Assembly: GCA_011959205.1 (NCBI GenBank)
Contig: BLLV01000160.1
Location: 1-34,968 of the forward strand
Reading direction: 5' to 3'
DNA length: 34,968 nucleotides
Source of the DNA: Bacteroidaceae bacterium
GTDB taxonomy: Bacteria; Bacteroidota; Bacteroidia; Bacteroidales; Bacteroidaceae
The translations under genes and the position numbers were made by a program. Positions 14,663-23,425 of the stretch are shown one piece after another (the first letter of the stretch is position 1; every line of letters begins with the position of its first letter). Below the pieces are notes generated by a model, which ran no database searches, was not told where the DNA came from, and worked only from the letters and a program-made list of their open reading frames with translations.

Positions 14663-16798
14663 ATGATCAACCCAATTGTTAAGACGATCGAGCTTCCTGA
14701 TGGTAGAACCATCACACTCGAAACGGGAAAGCTGGCAAAACAGGCAGACGGCTCTGTAATGCTTCGCATGGGTAACACCATGTTGCTAGCTACTGTTTGT
14801 GCAGCAAAAGATGCAGTTCCCGGTACAGATTTTATGCCCCTTCAGGTAGAGTACAAAGAAAAATATGCAGCATTCGGACGTTTTCCCGGTGGCTTTACCA
14901 AAAGAGAAGGCAAAGCTTCGGATTATGAGATTCTGACTTGCCGCTTGGTAGACCGCGCATTGCGTCCTTTATTCCCCGATAATTTCCACGCAGAGGTTTA
15001 CGTAAACATTGTTCTTTTCTCAGCCGACGGAGTAGATATGCCTGATGCACTGGCCGGATTGGCCGCTTCGGCTGCATTGGCTGTTTCCGACATTCCTTTC
15101 GGCGGACCGATCTCTGAAGTACGTGTAGCACGTATTGATGGTCAGTTTGTTATCAACCCCACTTTCGAACAACTTGAGAAAGCTGATATGGACTTGATGG
15201 TTGCCGCTACATACGACAACATCATGATGGTGGAAGGCGAGATGCTGGAAGTTAGCGAACAAGACTTATTGGCTGCCATGAAAGCCGCTCACGAAGCAAT
15301 CAAAGTTCATTGCAAAGCGCAAATGGAACTGATGGAAGAGGTCGGTTCTACGGTAAAACGTGAATATTGCCACGAAGAGAACGATGAAGACCTGCGCAAA
15401 GCTGTACGCGAAGCTTGTTATGATAAAGCATACGCTATCGCTGCTTCAGGAAACAGAAACAAGCACGAACGTCAGGATGCTTTCGATGCCATCCGCGATG
15501 AATTCAAAACTCAATATACAGAAGAAGAACTGGAAGAAAAAGGTGCATTGATAGACCGTTACTACCACGATGTGGAAAAAGAGGCGATGCGTCGTTGCAT
15601 TCTTGATGAAGGCAAGCGTCTGGACGGACGTAAGACTACTGAAATCCGCCCTATCTGGTGCGAAGTAGGTTACCTGCCCGGCCCTCACGGTTCTGCTATC
15701 TTCACCCGTGGTGAGACCCAGTCTCTGACTTCGGTAACTCTGGGTACAAAGCTGGACGAAAAAATCGTAGACGATGTACTGGATCAGCACAGAGAACGTT
15801 TCTTGTTGCACTACAACTTCCCTCCTTATTCTACCGGTGAGGCAAAAGCACAACGTGGCGTAGGCCGTCGTGAGATTGGTCACGGGCACTTGGCATGGCG
15901 TGCTTTGAAAGGACAAATTCCTGCAGGCTACCCGTACACGGTACGTGTAGTATCTGACATCATGGAATCAAACGGTTCTTCTTCAATGGCTACCGTTTGT
16001 GCCGGAACACTTGCCTTGATGGATGCAGGTGTTGCTATGAAAAAACCTGTTTCAGGTATTGCCATGGGCTTGATTAAGAATGCTGGTGAGGAAAAATACG
16101 CCGTATTGTCGGATATCCTTGGTGATGAAGACCACTTGGGCGATATGGACTTCAAGGTGACAGGTACCCGTGATGGTATTACTGCTACTCAAATGGATAT
16201 CAAGGTAGACGGTCTGTCATTCGAAATCCTGGAAAAGGCATTGCTGCAAGCAAAAGAAGGCCGTGAGCATATTCTTAACAAGTTAACCGAATGTATCGCT
16301 GAGCCTCGCGCAGACTTGAAACCGCATGCTCCGCGCATTGAAACGATGACCATTCCTAAAGAATTCATCGGTGCAGTTATCGGCCCGGGTGGAAAGATTA
16401 TCCAAGGCATGCAGGAAGAGACCGGAGCAACCATCACTATTGAAGAAACTGATGGCGTAGGCCGCATCGAAATTGCCGGAACAAACAAAAAATGCATTGA
16501 TGACGCCATGCGCATGATTAAAGGCATCGTTGCCGTTCCCGAAGTCGGTGAGGTTTATGTAGGTAAAGTTCGTTCAGTGATGCCATACGGTGTGTTCGTA
16601 GAATTCTTGCCTGGTAAAGATGGCTTGTTGCACATCTCAGAAATTGACTGGAAGCGCCTTGAAACAATCGAAGAATCCGGTTTGAAAGAAGGAGACGAAA
16701 TTAAAGTAAAACTGCTTGATATTGATCCTAAAACGGGCAAATTCAAACTTTCCCACAAAGTATTGCTTCCTCGTCCTGAAAAACAGGATAAGAAATAA
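14663..16798 (+). CDS. pnp: Polynucleotide phosphorylase
   Basis: The 711-residue enzyme degrades RNA 3' to 5' using phosphate, releasing nucleoside diphosphates. Both RNase PH-like cores are visible (about 1-230 and 310-550; [32 protein letters not shown] in the first, [15 protein letters not shown] and [19 protein letters not shown] in the second), with the helical linker between them. A KH domain ([20 protein letters not shown]) and an S1 domain ([31 protein letters not shown]) close the protein. Length is normal. The gene is monocistronic, with a -7 box upstream and a strong terminator downstream. Codon use is that of a highly expressed gene. Confidence 0.97.
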   Translation: MINPIVKTIELPDGRTITLETGKLAKQADGSVMLRMGNTMLLATVCAAKDAVPGTDFMPLQVEYKEKYAAFGRFPGGFTKREGKASDYEILTCRLVDRALRPLFPDNFHAEVYVNIVLFSADGVDMPDALAGLAASAALAVSDIPFGGPISEVRVARIDGQFVINPTFEQLEKADMDLMVAATYDNIMMVEGEMLEVSEQDLLAAMKAAHEAIKVHCKAQMELMEEVGSTVKREYCHEENDEDLRKAVREACYDKAYAIAASGNRNKHERQDAFDAIRDEFKTQYTEEELEEKGALIDRYYHDVEKEAMRRCILDEGKRLDGRKTTEIRPIWCEVGYLPGPHGSAIFTRGETQSLTSVTLGTKLDEKIVDDVLDQHRERFLLHYNFPPYSTGEAKAQRGVGRREIGHGHLAWRALKGQIPAGYPYTVRVVSDIMESNGSSSMATVCAGTLALMDAGVAMKKPVSGIAMGLIKNAGEEKYAVLSDILGDEDHLGDMDFKVTGTRDGITATQMDIKVDGLSFEILEKALLQAKEGREHILNKLTECIAEPRADLKPHAPRIETMTIPKEFIGAVIGPGGKIIQGMQEETGATITIEETDGVGRIEIAGTNKKCIDDAMRMIKGIVAVPEVGEVYVGKVRSVMPYGVFVEFLPGKDGLLHISEIDWKRLETIEESGLKEGDEIKVKLLDIDPKTGKFKLSHKVLLPRPEKQDKK

Positions 16799-16823
16799 AA
16801 ACAGAATATTTTCCTGTTAGCAC

Positions 16824-16864
16824 AAAGTGCCATCCGAAGCTCTAGGCAGGATGGCACTTTTTTT
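16824..16864 (+). terminator. Terminator of pnp
   Basis: AAAGTGCCATCC (16824-16835) pairs perfectly with GGATGGCACTTT (16849-16860), and a T run follows. This is a classic rho-independent terminator. Confidence 0.9.
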
Positions 16865-16907
16865 GTTCCTAAAAATCAATCATTATGGCATAAAATCAGT
16901 CCTTTTC

Positions 16908-17072
16908 TTATTCTTCCTGAACTTCAAAATCCTCCTTGCCTACGCCACAAAGAGGGCATACCCAATCTTCAGGAATATCTTCAAATGCCGTTCCTGGTGC
17001 AATTCCACCATCTGGGTCTCCTTCAGCAGGATCATAAATCCAGCCACATACTGTACAAACATACTTTTTCAT
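16908..17072 (-). CDS. rd: Rubredoxin
   Basis: A 54-residue minus-strand frame reads [20 protein letters not shown] near its start and ends in [19 protein letters not shown]. The two CxxCG knuckles (Cys6/Cys9 and Cys39/Cys42) bind a single iron. The WIYDPAEGD and [14 protein letters not shown] segments are hallmark rubredoxin sequence, and the length is typical. It is a small cytoplasmic electron carrier, in anaerobes often serving rubrerythrin or superoxide reductase in oxidative stress defence. No partner gene is adjacent. It is convergent with pnp. Confidence 0.96.
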   Translation of the reverse strand: MKKYVCTVCGWIYDPAEGDPDGGIAPGTAFEDIPEDWVCPLCGVGKEDFEVQEE

Positions 17073-17223
17073 AATAGTCTTCGCTTTTTAAGTTATTATT
17101 CATTTTCATTTTTAAGTGCTTTCTTATTTATATAAACATGCACAGAAACGAATTTGTTCACACAAAATGCATAATAGGTATTGCTAATCATTTCAAAGCA
17201 GTTCCTTAAGGCTTTTTATCCCG

Positions 17224-17333
17224 CCGATTAGTATATCGCAATGCTGAAAGATATACATCTTATTATAGAAAGACATATATCGCACCATGGAAAGATATAC
17301 ATCGCACGCCCGAAAGACATACTAATATCCTGC
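17224..17333. repeat. 22-bp-period tandem repeat
   Basis: GAAAG-starting units begin at 17246, 17268, 17290 and 17312, exactly 22 bp apart, with the shared core GAAAGAyATAyATC in the first three and a weaker fourth. The preceding 22 bp (17224-17245) look like a degenerate further unit (ATATCGCAATG part). They lie in the 355-bp gap between rubredoxin and the sirtuin gene. The rest of that gap (17073-17223 and 17334-17427) shows nothing I can assign. Confidence 0.7.
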
Positions 17334-17427
17334 AAGAAACGACTTATCCATGTGACAAAAATGTCTTAGGTTACGGCAGGAAATCGAAAGGGACATGAGC
17401 AGAAACGACCAATACTGTTTCTGTGCG

Positions 17428-18138
17428 TCAAAACACCGGAATGGAATGAAGCAGCCTCATAAACTCCTCCACCCCCTCGGAAGCCCCCTTCCGAATGACA
17501 TGTACCGACCGTCCTGATGCGACAGACACCTGATTGGGATCTATCAGATAAACAGGCACACCGACAGGCACATAGTTCAGCAGCCCAGCTGCCGGATAGA
17601 CATTCAGTGATGTTCCGATAATCAAGAAAATATCCGCCTTTTCCACATAATCAATGGCAGTTTCGATCATAGGCACAGATTCGCCAAACCACACAATGAA
17701 CGGGCGGAGCTGGGAGCCGTCCTCTGCCAAGTCACCCATGCATACTTCGTACTCTTCCGGTTCCAGTTCCCGAATATAAGCCGGATTACCGGGCTGACGG
17801 CTGGAGGTCACTTTCGTCAATTCGCCGTGCAAGTGAATCACACAAGTGCTACCAGCACGCTCGTGCAGGTTATCTACGTTCTGGGTTATCACCGTCACAC
17901 GGAAATGATCCTCCAGCCGTGCCAACAATTCATGCCCCCGGTTAGGCTTTACTGTGAGCAATTGCTTACGACGCTCATTATAAAAATCAATCACCAACTT
18001 GGGGTTTGCCGCATATCCTTCCGGAGTGGCCACCTGCTCCACCGGATATTTGTCCCACAAGCCGCCTGCGTCACGAAATGTACTGATACCACTTTCGGCA
18101 CTCATTCCCGCCCCCGTTAAAACCACTAAATTCTTCAT
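17428..18138 (-). CDS. Sir2-family NAD-dependent protein deacylase (sirtuin), zinc cysteines missing
   Basis: The 236-residue protein starts at MKNLVVLTGAGMSAESG; the open frame upstream of this is not typical of sirtuins. NAD-binding motifs are GAGMSAESGISTFRDAGGLW (9-28) and TQNVDNLHERAG (85-96), and the catalytic base is His104 in HLHGEL. Tyr53 and Arg56 in DFYNERRKQ match the YxxR pair of SIRT5/CobB-type enzymes, which remove succinyl and malonyl groups. The segment 105-145, normally a four-cysteine zinc ribbon, has only Cys133 (EVCMGD), so no zinc site can form. LRPFIVWFGE is intact, so activity is plausible. Confidence 0.92.
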   Translation of the reverse strand: MKNLVVLTGAGMSAESGISTFRDAGGLWDKYPVEQVATPEGYAANPKLVIDFYNERRKQLLTVKPNRGHELLARLEDHFRVTVITQNVDNLHERAGSTCVIHLHGELTKVTSSRQPGNPAYIRELEPEEYEVCMGDLAEDGSQLRPFIVWFGESVPMIETAIDYVEKADIFLIIGTSLNVYPAAGLLNYVPVGVPVYLIDPNQVSVASGRSVHVIRKGASEGVEEFMRLLHSIPVF

Positions 18139-18220
18139 TTTTAGTCCTCCACTTTTAACTAAACATACAAAAATAAGAAAAATTAAATTGATGAAGATAG
18201 ATTCATTCAAATAAAACACC

Positions 18221-18228
18221 TACCTTTG
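18221..18228 (+). promoter_or_regulatory. -7 box of the FKBP gene pair
   Basis: TACCTTTG matches the Bacteroides -7 consensus, 37 bp before the first FKBP start codon. A -33 box is not obvious. The 127-bp region is shared with the divergent sirtuin gene. Confidence 0.5.
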
Positions 18229-18265
18229 TGCGTTTTGTATAAAACATCTTATAAAATAAACAGTT

Positions 18266-18850
18266 ATGGATAAATTCAGTTACGCCATCGGCCTGGGTAT
18301 AGGCCAGAATTTACTGAGCATGGGTGCTCAAGGTATTAATGTTGAAGACTTTGCTCAAGCAATCAAAGACGTATTAGATAGAAAAGAAACGGCTATCAGC
18401 CACACCGAAGCACGCGAAATCGTAAACAAGTATTTCGAAGAACTGGAAGCCAAAATGAATGCAGAGAACATTGAAAAAGGGAAAGCATTTCTGGAAGAAA
18501 ATGCCAAACGCCAAGAAGTGGTGACACTGCCCAGCGGCCTGCAATACGAAGTGATCACAGAGGGCAACGGAAAGAAACCGAGTGCTACTGACCGCGTGAA
18601 ATGTCATTACGAAGGTACATTGATTGACGGAACACTGTTCGACAGCTCTGTCAAACGCGGCGAACCAGCTGTGTTTGGTGTGAACCAAGTAATTAAAGGA
18701 TGGGTGGAAGCACTCCAGCTGATGAGCGAAGGTGCCAAATGGAAACTCTTTATTCCTTCGGAGCTGGGCTACGGAGCACAACAGGCAGGCGAAATGATCC
18801 CTCCTCACAGCACATTGATTTTTGAAGTGGAATTAATCGAAGTATTATAA
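18266..18850 (+). CDS. FKBP-type peptidyl-prolyl isomerase, cytoplasmic (FklB/Mip-like)
   Basis: The 194-residue protein has the helical dimerization domain of Mip/FkpA proteins (about 1-85) and a C-terminal FKBP domain (about 105-194: VKCHYEGTLIDGTLFDSS, VIKGWVEALQLMSEGAKWKLFIPSELGYG, IPPHSTLIFEVELIEV). There is no signal peptide, so it folds proteins in the cytoplasm. The second FKBP gene starts 20 bp downstream and encodes an exported relative, so the pair is probably one operon serving two compartments. Confidence 0.93.
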   Translation: MDKFSYAIGLGIGQNLLSMGAQGINVEDFAQAIKDVLDRKETAISHTEAREIVNKYFEELEAKMNAENIEKGKAFLEENAKRQEVVTLPSGLQYEVITEGNGKKPSATDRVKCHYEGTLIDGTLFDSSVKRGEPAVFGVNQVIKGWVEALQLMSEGAKWKLFIPSELGYGAQQAGEMIPPHSTLIFEVELIEVL

Positions 18851-18870
18851 TTATAAAGCATTTAAGGCAA

Positions 18871-19737
18871 ATGAAAAAAATTAGTTTTTTTGCAGCCATT
18901 GCTGCAGCAGCCAGCTTGGCTTCTTGTACAGCTCAAGCACCGAAAGCAAACATGAAGAATGACGTAGACTCACTTTCTTACATGATGGGTATCACTAACA
19001 CACAAGGCTTAGATATGTATATGAGCCAGCAACTGGGTGTTGACACAGCTTATATGGCCGACTTTATCAGAGGCGTAAAAGAAGGTACCAGCAAGACAAG
19101 TCCTAAAGACGTTGCTTATATGGCAGGTCTTCAGATTGGCCAACAAGTTGGCGGACGCATGTTCGACATGATGAGCCAACGTCTTTTTGGAAATGATTCA
19201 ACTCAAAGCTTAAGCAAAGAGAACTTCCTGGCAGGTTTCATGGCTGCTTTGCAAAAGAAAGGCCTGAACGTTACTATGGAAGAAGCCAACGCATACGTTC
19301 AATCTAAAGCAGAAGTAATCAAAGAAAAAGCTACCGAAGCACAATATGCAGAGAACAAAGCTGCCGGTGAAAAATTCCTGGCTGAAAATGCAAAAAAAGA
19401 AGGTGTTAAAACTACACCTAGCGGTTTGCAATATAAAGTGATCAAGGAAGGCAACGGTGCTGTTCCTACCGACTCTTCTACAGTAAAAGTACACTATAAA
19501 GGTACGCTGATTGACGGTACTCAGTTCGACAGCTCATACGACCGTAAAGAACCGACTACTTTCAAAGCCAATCAAGTAATCAAAGGTTGGACAGAAGCAC
19601 TGACAATGATGCCTGTAGGTTCCAAATGGGAACTTTATATCCCTCAGGATTTGGCTTACGGCTCACGCGATGCCGGCCAGATCAAACCGTTCTCTACACT
19701 GATTTTCGAAGTGGAACTGGTGAATATAGACAAGTAA
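18871..19737 (+). CDS. FKBP-type peptidyl-prolyl isomerase, exported lipoprotein
   Basis: The 288-residue protein begins with a lipoprotein signal (SLASCTAQ, Cys19). A longer helical N-terminal domain follows (about 30-185, with two DFIRGVKEG and NFLAGFMAALQKKG repeats typical of FKBP_N), and then an FKBP domain (about 200-286: VKVHYKGTLIDGTQFDSSYDRKEPTTFKANQVIKGWTEAL, SKWELYIPQDLAYGSRDAGQIKPFSTLIFEVELV). It should act as a chaperone and prolyl isomerase anchored in the envelope. It is the second gene of the FKBP pair and is followed by a strong terminator. Confidence 0.93.
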   Translation: MKKISFFAAIAAAASLASCTAQAPKANMKNDVDSLSYMMGITNTQGLDMYMSQQLGVDTAYMADFIRGVKEGTSKTSPKDVAYMAGLQIGQQVGGRMFDMMSQRLFGNDSTQSLSKENFLAGFMAALQKKGLNVTMEEANAYVQSKAEVIKEKATEAQYAENKAAGEKFLAENAKKEGVKTTPSGLQYKVIKEGNGAVPTDSSTVKVHYKGTLIDGTQFDSSYDRKEPTTFKANQVIKGWTEALTMMPVGSKWELYIPQDLAYGSRDAGQIKPFSTLIFEVELVNIDK

Positions 19738-19756
19738 CATAAAGCTTGATTCATAA

Positions 19757-19791
19757 AAAAGCGTGAGATCCATCCCGTATCTCACGCTTTT
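19757..19791. terminator. Bidirectional terminator
   Basis: AAAAGCGTGAGAT (19757-19769) and ATCTCACGCTTTT (19779-19791) form a perfect 13-bp stem with T-rich exits in both directions. It lies between the FKBP operon and the convergent Na/Pi gene. Confidence 0.9.
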
Positions 19792-19819
19792 CTTTTGTAC
19801 CTATTGCAGACTGAGAAAG

Positions 19820-21511
19820 TCAGTTCTTCTTTTCCTTCATATCTGTGCGAGCCTCCACCACATTCACTACATAATCTCCCAGTTTCTCACACTCGCTGAT
19901 AATATCCATATAATGTACCCCCATCTGGTAATTATATTCCTTATTATTCACATCCAGCACATTCTGATTCTTCAACTGATTGCGGTAGTTATTTATCTCA
20001 TTCTCTATATTGAATGATTTGTTAGGATCCACCCAATGATGCTCATCTTCTTCCAAAGATACCATTTGCAGCAACGCGTCATCCGTCAGCTGAAGCATCT
20101 GATGAATATGGTCATACTGCTTTTCGGTAAAATCTTCATTCCCCCTAAACTTATGATTGATGGTACGCGCCAGATGGTAACAACTGTCACCTATACTTTC
20201 CAACTCCGTCACCTCACGCAGCATAGTACGTATCTTCAACTTACTTTCGGAACTCAGACGCCCTTCAGATACCGCATTCAAGTAGTTAGCTATCTCAAGT
20301 TCCATATTGTCGCTGATGTTTTCATATTTCTCAATGCGGCTAAACAGTTTGTTGAAATCATTCTCATTCGTAGTATGCAACAAATCACGCACCATGCCAA
20401 ACATACGGCGGGTACGCTCGGCAAACAGATTAATCTCTTTTCTTGCTTGAACAATAGACAATTCGGCTGTAGACAACATGCCTCCAGTAATAAAGCGCAA
20501 ACGGAATTCCTCCTCATCCTCTTTCGGCTTGATGACCCAACAGACCACCTTCTCTATCGGTTTGATAAACCAGATCAAAATCAACACATTACAGATATTA
20601 AAAGCCGTATGAAAAGCAGACAGCTTATAAGTGACCGCCACTTCGGACGATACCCCCGGAAAGACATTATCGACAATTCCGCTCACCATATCCACAAACG
20701 GATGAAAAATGCACAGAATCCAACACACACCAAAAGTATTGAATATGAAATGAGCCAATGCCGCACGCCTGGCCTGCGCGTTTGCCGTCAGAGCTGCAAT
20801 ATTGGAAGTAACCGTAGTACCAATGTTTTCGCCCATCACCAACGCAATGCCCAAATAAAGGTCAAGCACACCACTGGAACACAGAATCAACGTTATAGCC
20901 ATGACTGCCGCCGAGGACTGTGCACACATCGTTATGATACCGCCTATTAACAGGAACAGCAAAATGGAAAAACCACCCCATTCCTTGCAGGAAGTGATAA
21001 AACCGATAATGGCCTCATTGTGTTCCAAATCCATGTGCATGGCATTCTCGCGTAGTGTGGTCAACCCCAAGAACATGAACGCAAACCCAAACACAAATTC
21101 CCCAAATGATTTCTTCTGACTCTTCTTGGAAAAGATAAGAGGAACAGCCAACGCGAAAAGAGGAAAGATCAGATTGTTCATATCAATCTGAAAGCCAAAA
21201 ACAGACATGATCCATGCAGTCACCGTAGTACCAATATTGGCACCCATAATTACAGAAATAGCTTGCCCCAAAGTCAGCAATCCCGCATTAACAAAGCTGA
21301 CAGTCATTACTGTAGTTGCAGTAGAAGACTGTACAGAAGCTGTTACAAAAGTACCGGTGAGCAATCCGGTAAAACGATTGGTGGTCATCGCACCCAGAAC
21401 ATGACGCAGATGTCCTCCTGTCAGTTTTTGCAAGGCCTCACTCATCGTCTTCATGCCATACATCAGAAGTGCCAGTGAGCCTATCAGTTTCAAAAAAACA
21501 AATATTGACAT
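19820..21511 (-). CDS. Na+/phosphate cotransporter family protein with PhoU tail (copy 2)
   Basis: The 563-residue protein has an N-terminal membrane domain (about 1-315) with the two inverted Na/Pi repeats, marked by VQSSTATTVMTVSFVNAGL...GANIGTTVTAW and AQSSAAVMAITL...GENIGTTVTSN. A cytoplasmic PhoU-like helical domain follows (about 345-555). The QSS motifs line the sodium and phosphate path in this family. It is a clear paralogue of the next gene on the same strand, with the same length and near-identical PhoU sections. Phosphate or another anion is the expected substrate, not proven here. Confidence 0.93.
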   Translation of the reverse strand: MSIFVFLKLIGSLALLMYGMKTMSEALQKLTGGHLRHVLGAMTTNRFTGLLTGTFVTASVQSSTATTVMTVSFVNAGLLTLGQAISVIMGANIGTTVTAWIMSVFGFQIDMNNLIFPLFALAVPLIFSKKSQKKSFGEFVFGFAFMFLGLTTLRENAMHMDLEHNEAIIGFITSCKEWGGFSILLFLLIGGIITMCAQSSAAVMAITLILCSSGVLDLYLGIALVMGENIGTTVTSNIAALTANAQARRAALAHFIFNTFGVCWILCIFHPFVDMVSGIVDNVFPGVSSEVAVTYKLSAFHTAFNICNVLILIWFIKPIEKVVCWVIKPKEDEEEFRLRFITGGMLSTAELSIVQARKEINLFAERTRRMFGMVRDLLHTTNENDFNKLFSRIEKYENISDNMELEIANYLNAVSEGRLSSESKLKIRTMLREVTELESIGDSCYHLARTINHKFRGNEDFTEKQYDHIHQMLQLTDDALLQMVSLEEDEHHWVDPNKSFNIENEINNYRNQLKNQNVLDVNNKEYNYQMGVHYMDIISECEKLGDYVVNVVEARTDMKEKKN

Positions 21512-21565
21512 GTAGTTTCTCTTTTATTTATACTCTCTTCTTTATTATGTTTCATCAAAAAAGAC

Positions 21566-21617
21566 ACAGAGGCACAAAGCATTTTAACCTTAACAGATTA
21601 AAACTTTGTACCTCTGT
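21566..21617 (-). terminator. Long hairpin between the tandem transporter genes
   Basis: ACAGAGGCACAAAG (21566-21579) pairs with CTTTGTACCTCTGT (21604-21617) at 13 of 14 positions, and an inner TTTTAA/TTAAAA (21582-21587 and 21598-21603) extends it. On the minus strand CTTTTTTG follows soon after, so it can end the first transporter's transcript. Confidence 0.65.
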
Positions 21618-21644
21618 ATTTACGTCGTTAGTGCCGCCATCAGG

Positions 21645-23336
21645 TCAAGCTTTCTTTTCCCTCACATTACTGCTGGCTTCCACCACGTTGACCACATAGT
21701 CTCCCAGTTTCTCACACTCACCTATGAGATCCATATAATGCACCCCCATCTGATAATCATATTCCTTATTGTTTACGTCCAATACATTCTGGTTTTTCAA
21801 CTGGTTACGATAATTATTGATTTCGTGCTCTATATTAAACGATTTGTTCACATCTACCACATGATGTTCGTCTTCCACCAATGCCAGCATTTGTGCCAAC
21901 GCATGGTCTGCCAACTGGAACATCTGATGGATATGTTCATATTGTTTTGAAGTAAAATCCATTTCGCTACGATGTTTGCGGTTAATGGTACGTGCCAAAT
22001 TGTAACAACTGTCACCAATGCTTTCTATCTCGGTCACCTCACGAAGCATGGCCCGAATCTGCAATTTACTATCCGAACTCAAACGCCCATCGGATACCTG
22101 GTTCAAATAGTTGGCAATCTCCACCTCCATATTGTCACTAATGTTCTCGTATTTTTCAATACGGCTGAACAATTTATTAAAATCATTATCATTCGTTGTA
22201 TGAAGCAGTTCCTGTACCATACCGAACATACGATGAGTACGCTCAGCAAAGAGATTAATTTCCTTGCGTGCCTGCAAAATGGAAAGTTCCGCAGTAGAAA
22301 GCATACCACCGGTAATAAAACGTAAACGATATTCTTCGTCCTGCTCTCGCTGAGGGATAATCTTACAGACAGTTTTCTCAATCAGCTTTACAAACCAAAT
22401 AAGGATCAACACATTGCATATATTAAAGGTAGTATGGAACGCAGACAGTTTAAAAGAGACGGCAACAGCCGGATCTGCCGTTCTCATTATATCTTCCACA
22501 AACCAAGAAACACCCATCGTCACAGGTTTAAAAAGACATAACACCCAAATAACACCAAAGATATTGAACACCAAATGAGCCAATGCAGCCCTCCTGGCCT
22601 GCGTATTGGCTGTCAATGCAGCCAAATTGGCTGTAATGGTAGTACCAATATTCTCACCAAGTACCAATGCAGCTCCCAGTTCAAAACTGATCCAACCATT
22701 GGCACACATAATTAAAGTAATAGCCATTGTTGCTGCCGATGCTTGCACAATCATAGTCAGTATTGTACCAATGACAACAAACAAAATGACAGAACCGAAG
22801 CCCATATCGGTATAGTTCTGAACAAAAGACAGCATTTCAGGGTTTCTACTTAAGTCAGGAGCATTCGTCTTCAAGAGAGAGAGGCCCATAAACAAAAAAG
22901 AGAAACCGAATATAAACTCCCCGATGGATTTACGGTTACTCTTTCCTGAAAATAATAAAGGTACGCCAACAGCCAGTAATGGAAGTGCCATAGCAGCAAT
23001 ATCTACTTTAAAGCCCAGCGCGGATATAATCCATGCTGTGACAGTAGTACCGATATTCGCGCCCATGATAACTCCGATAGATTGCGAAAGCGTAAGGAGT
23101 CCGGCATTTACAAAACTGACTACCATGACAGTAGTGGCTGAAGAAGATTGGATCAACGCAGTGATAAGAACACCGGTTAAGACTCCGGTTACCCGGTTAG
23201 TGGTCATCGCTGTGAGGATTTTACGCAATCTGTCGCCTGCAAATTTTTGCAACCCCTCACTCATGATTTTCATTCCATAAAGGAATAGCGCCAGTGAACC
23301 TAGCAGCTTTAAGAAATCATAAAAAGAATACTCCAT
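21645..23336 (-). CDS. Na+/phosphate cotransporter family protein with PhoU tail (copy 1)
   Basis: This is the paralogue of the previous transporter, also 563 residues. The membrane domain carries IQSSSATTVMVVSFVNAGL...GANIGTTVTAW and VQASAATMAITL...GENIGTTITANLAALTANTQARRAALAHLVFN. The second repeat has QAS in place of QSS, a change at a substrate-lining position. The PhoU-like C-terminus is almost the same as in the other copy (ITGGMLSTAELSILQARKEINLFAERTHRMFGMV). Transcribed first, with the long hairpin between the two genes, so the copies are probably separately tuned. Confidence 0.93.
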   Translation of the reverse strand: MEYSFYDFLKLLGSLALFLYGMKIMSEGLQKFAGDRLRKILTAMTTNRVTGVLTGVLITALIQSSSATTVMVVSFVNAGLLTLSQSIGVIMGANIGTTVTAWIISALGFKVDIAAMALPLLAVGVPLLFSGKSNRKSIGEFIFGFSFLFMGLSLLKTNAPDLSRNPEMLSFVQNYTDMGFGSVILFVVIGTILTMIVQASAATMAITLIMCANGWISFELGAALVLGENIGTTITANLAALTANTQARRAALAHLVFNIFGVIWVLCLFKPVTMGVSWFVEDIMRTADPAVAVSFKLSAFHTTFNICNVLILIWFVKLIEKTVCKIIPQREQDEEYRLRFITGGMLSTAELSILQARKEINLFAERTHRMFGMVQELLHTTNDNDFNKLFSRIEKYENISDNMEVEIANYLNQVSDGRLSSDSKLQIRAMLREVTEIESIGDSCYNLARTINRKHRSEMDFTSKQYEHIHQMFQLADHALAQMLALVEDEHHVVDVNKSFNIEHEINNYRNQLKNQNVLDVNNKEYDYQMGVHYMDLIGECEKLGDYVVNVVEASSNVREKKA

Positions 23337-23425
23337 CTTGAATTAGTTTGGTAGGAATTGGCTTATTTCCTTTTTATTCAGTAAATTTCAAGCCGTTTCA
23401 CTACGTTAATAATAATTTTACGATT

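Noticed and set aside
16827-17135. A 102-residue plus-strand open frame after pnp
   Set aside because: It begins in the pnp terminator and runs antisense to the rubredoxin gene, which is unmistakable.
17246-17333. CRISPR array
   Set aside because: Units are contiguous 22-bp tandem copies with decaying similarity, without unique spacers and without cas genes.
20036-20950. A 304-residue open frame on the plus strand
   Set aside because: It lies wholly antisense to the Na/Pi transporter gene, has a histidine- and glutamine-rich shadow composition and no start context.
23348-23425. Upstream start for the nucleoside kinase
   Set aside because: The first codon of the longer frame is near the divergent transporter start, and the 26 added residues do not resemble a TGS domain start.
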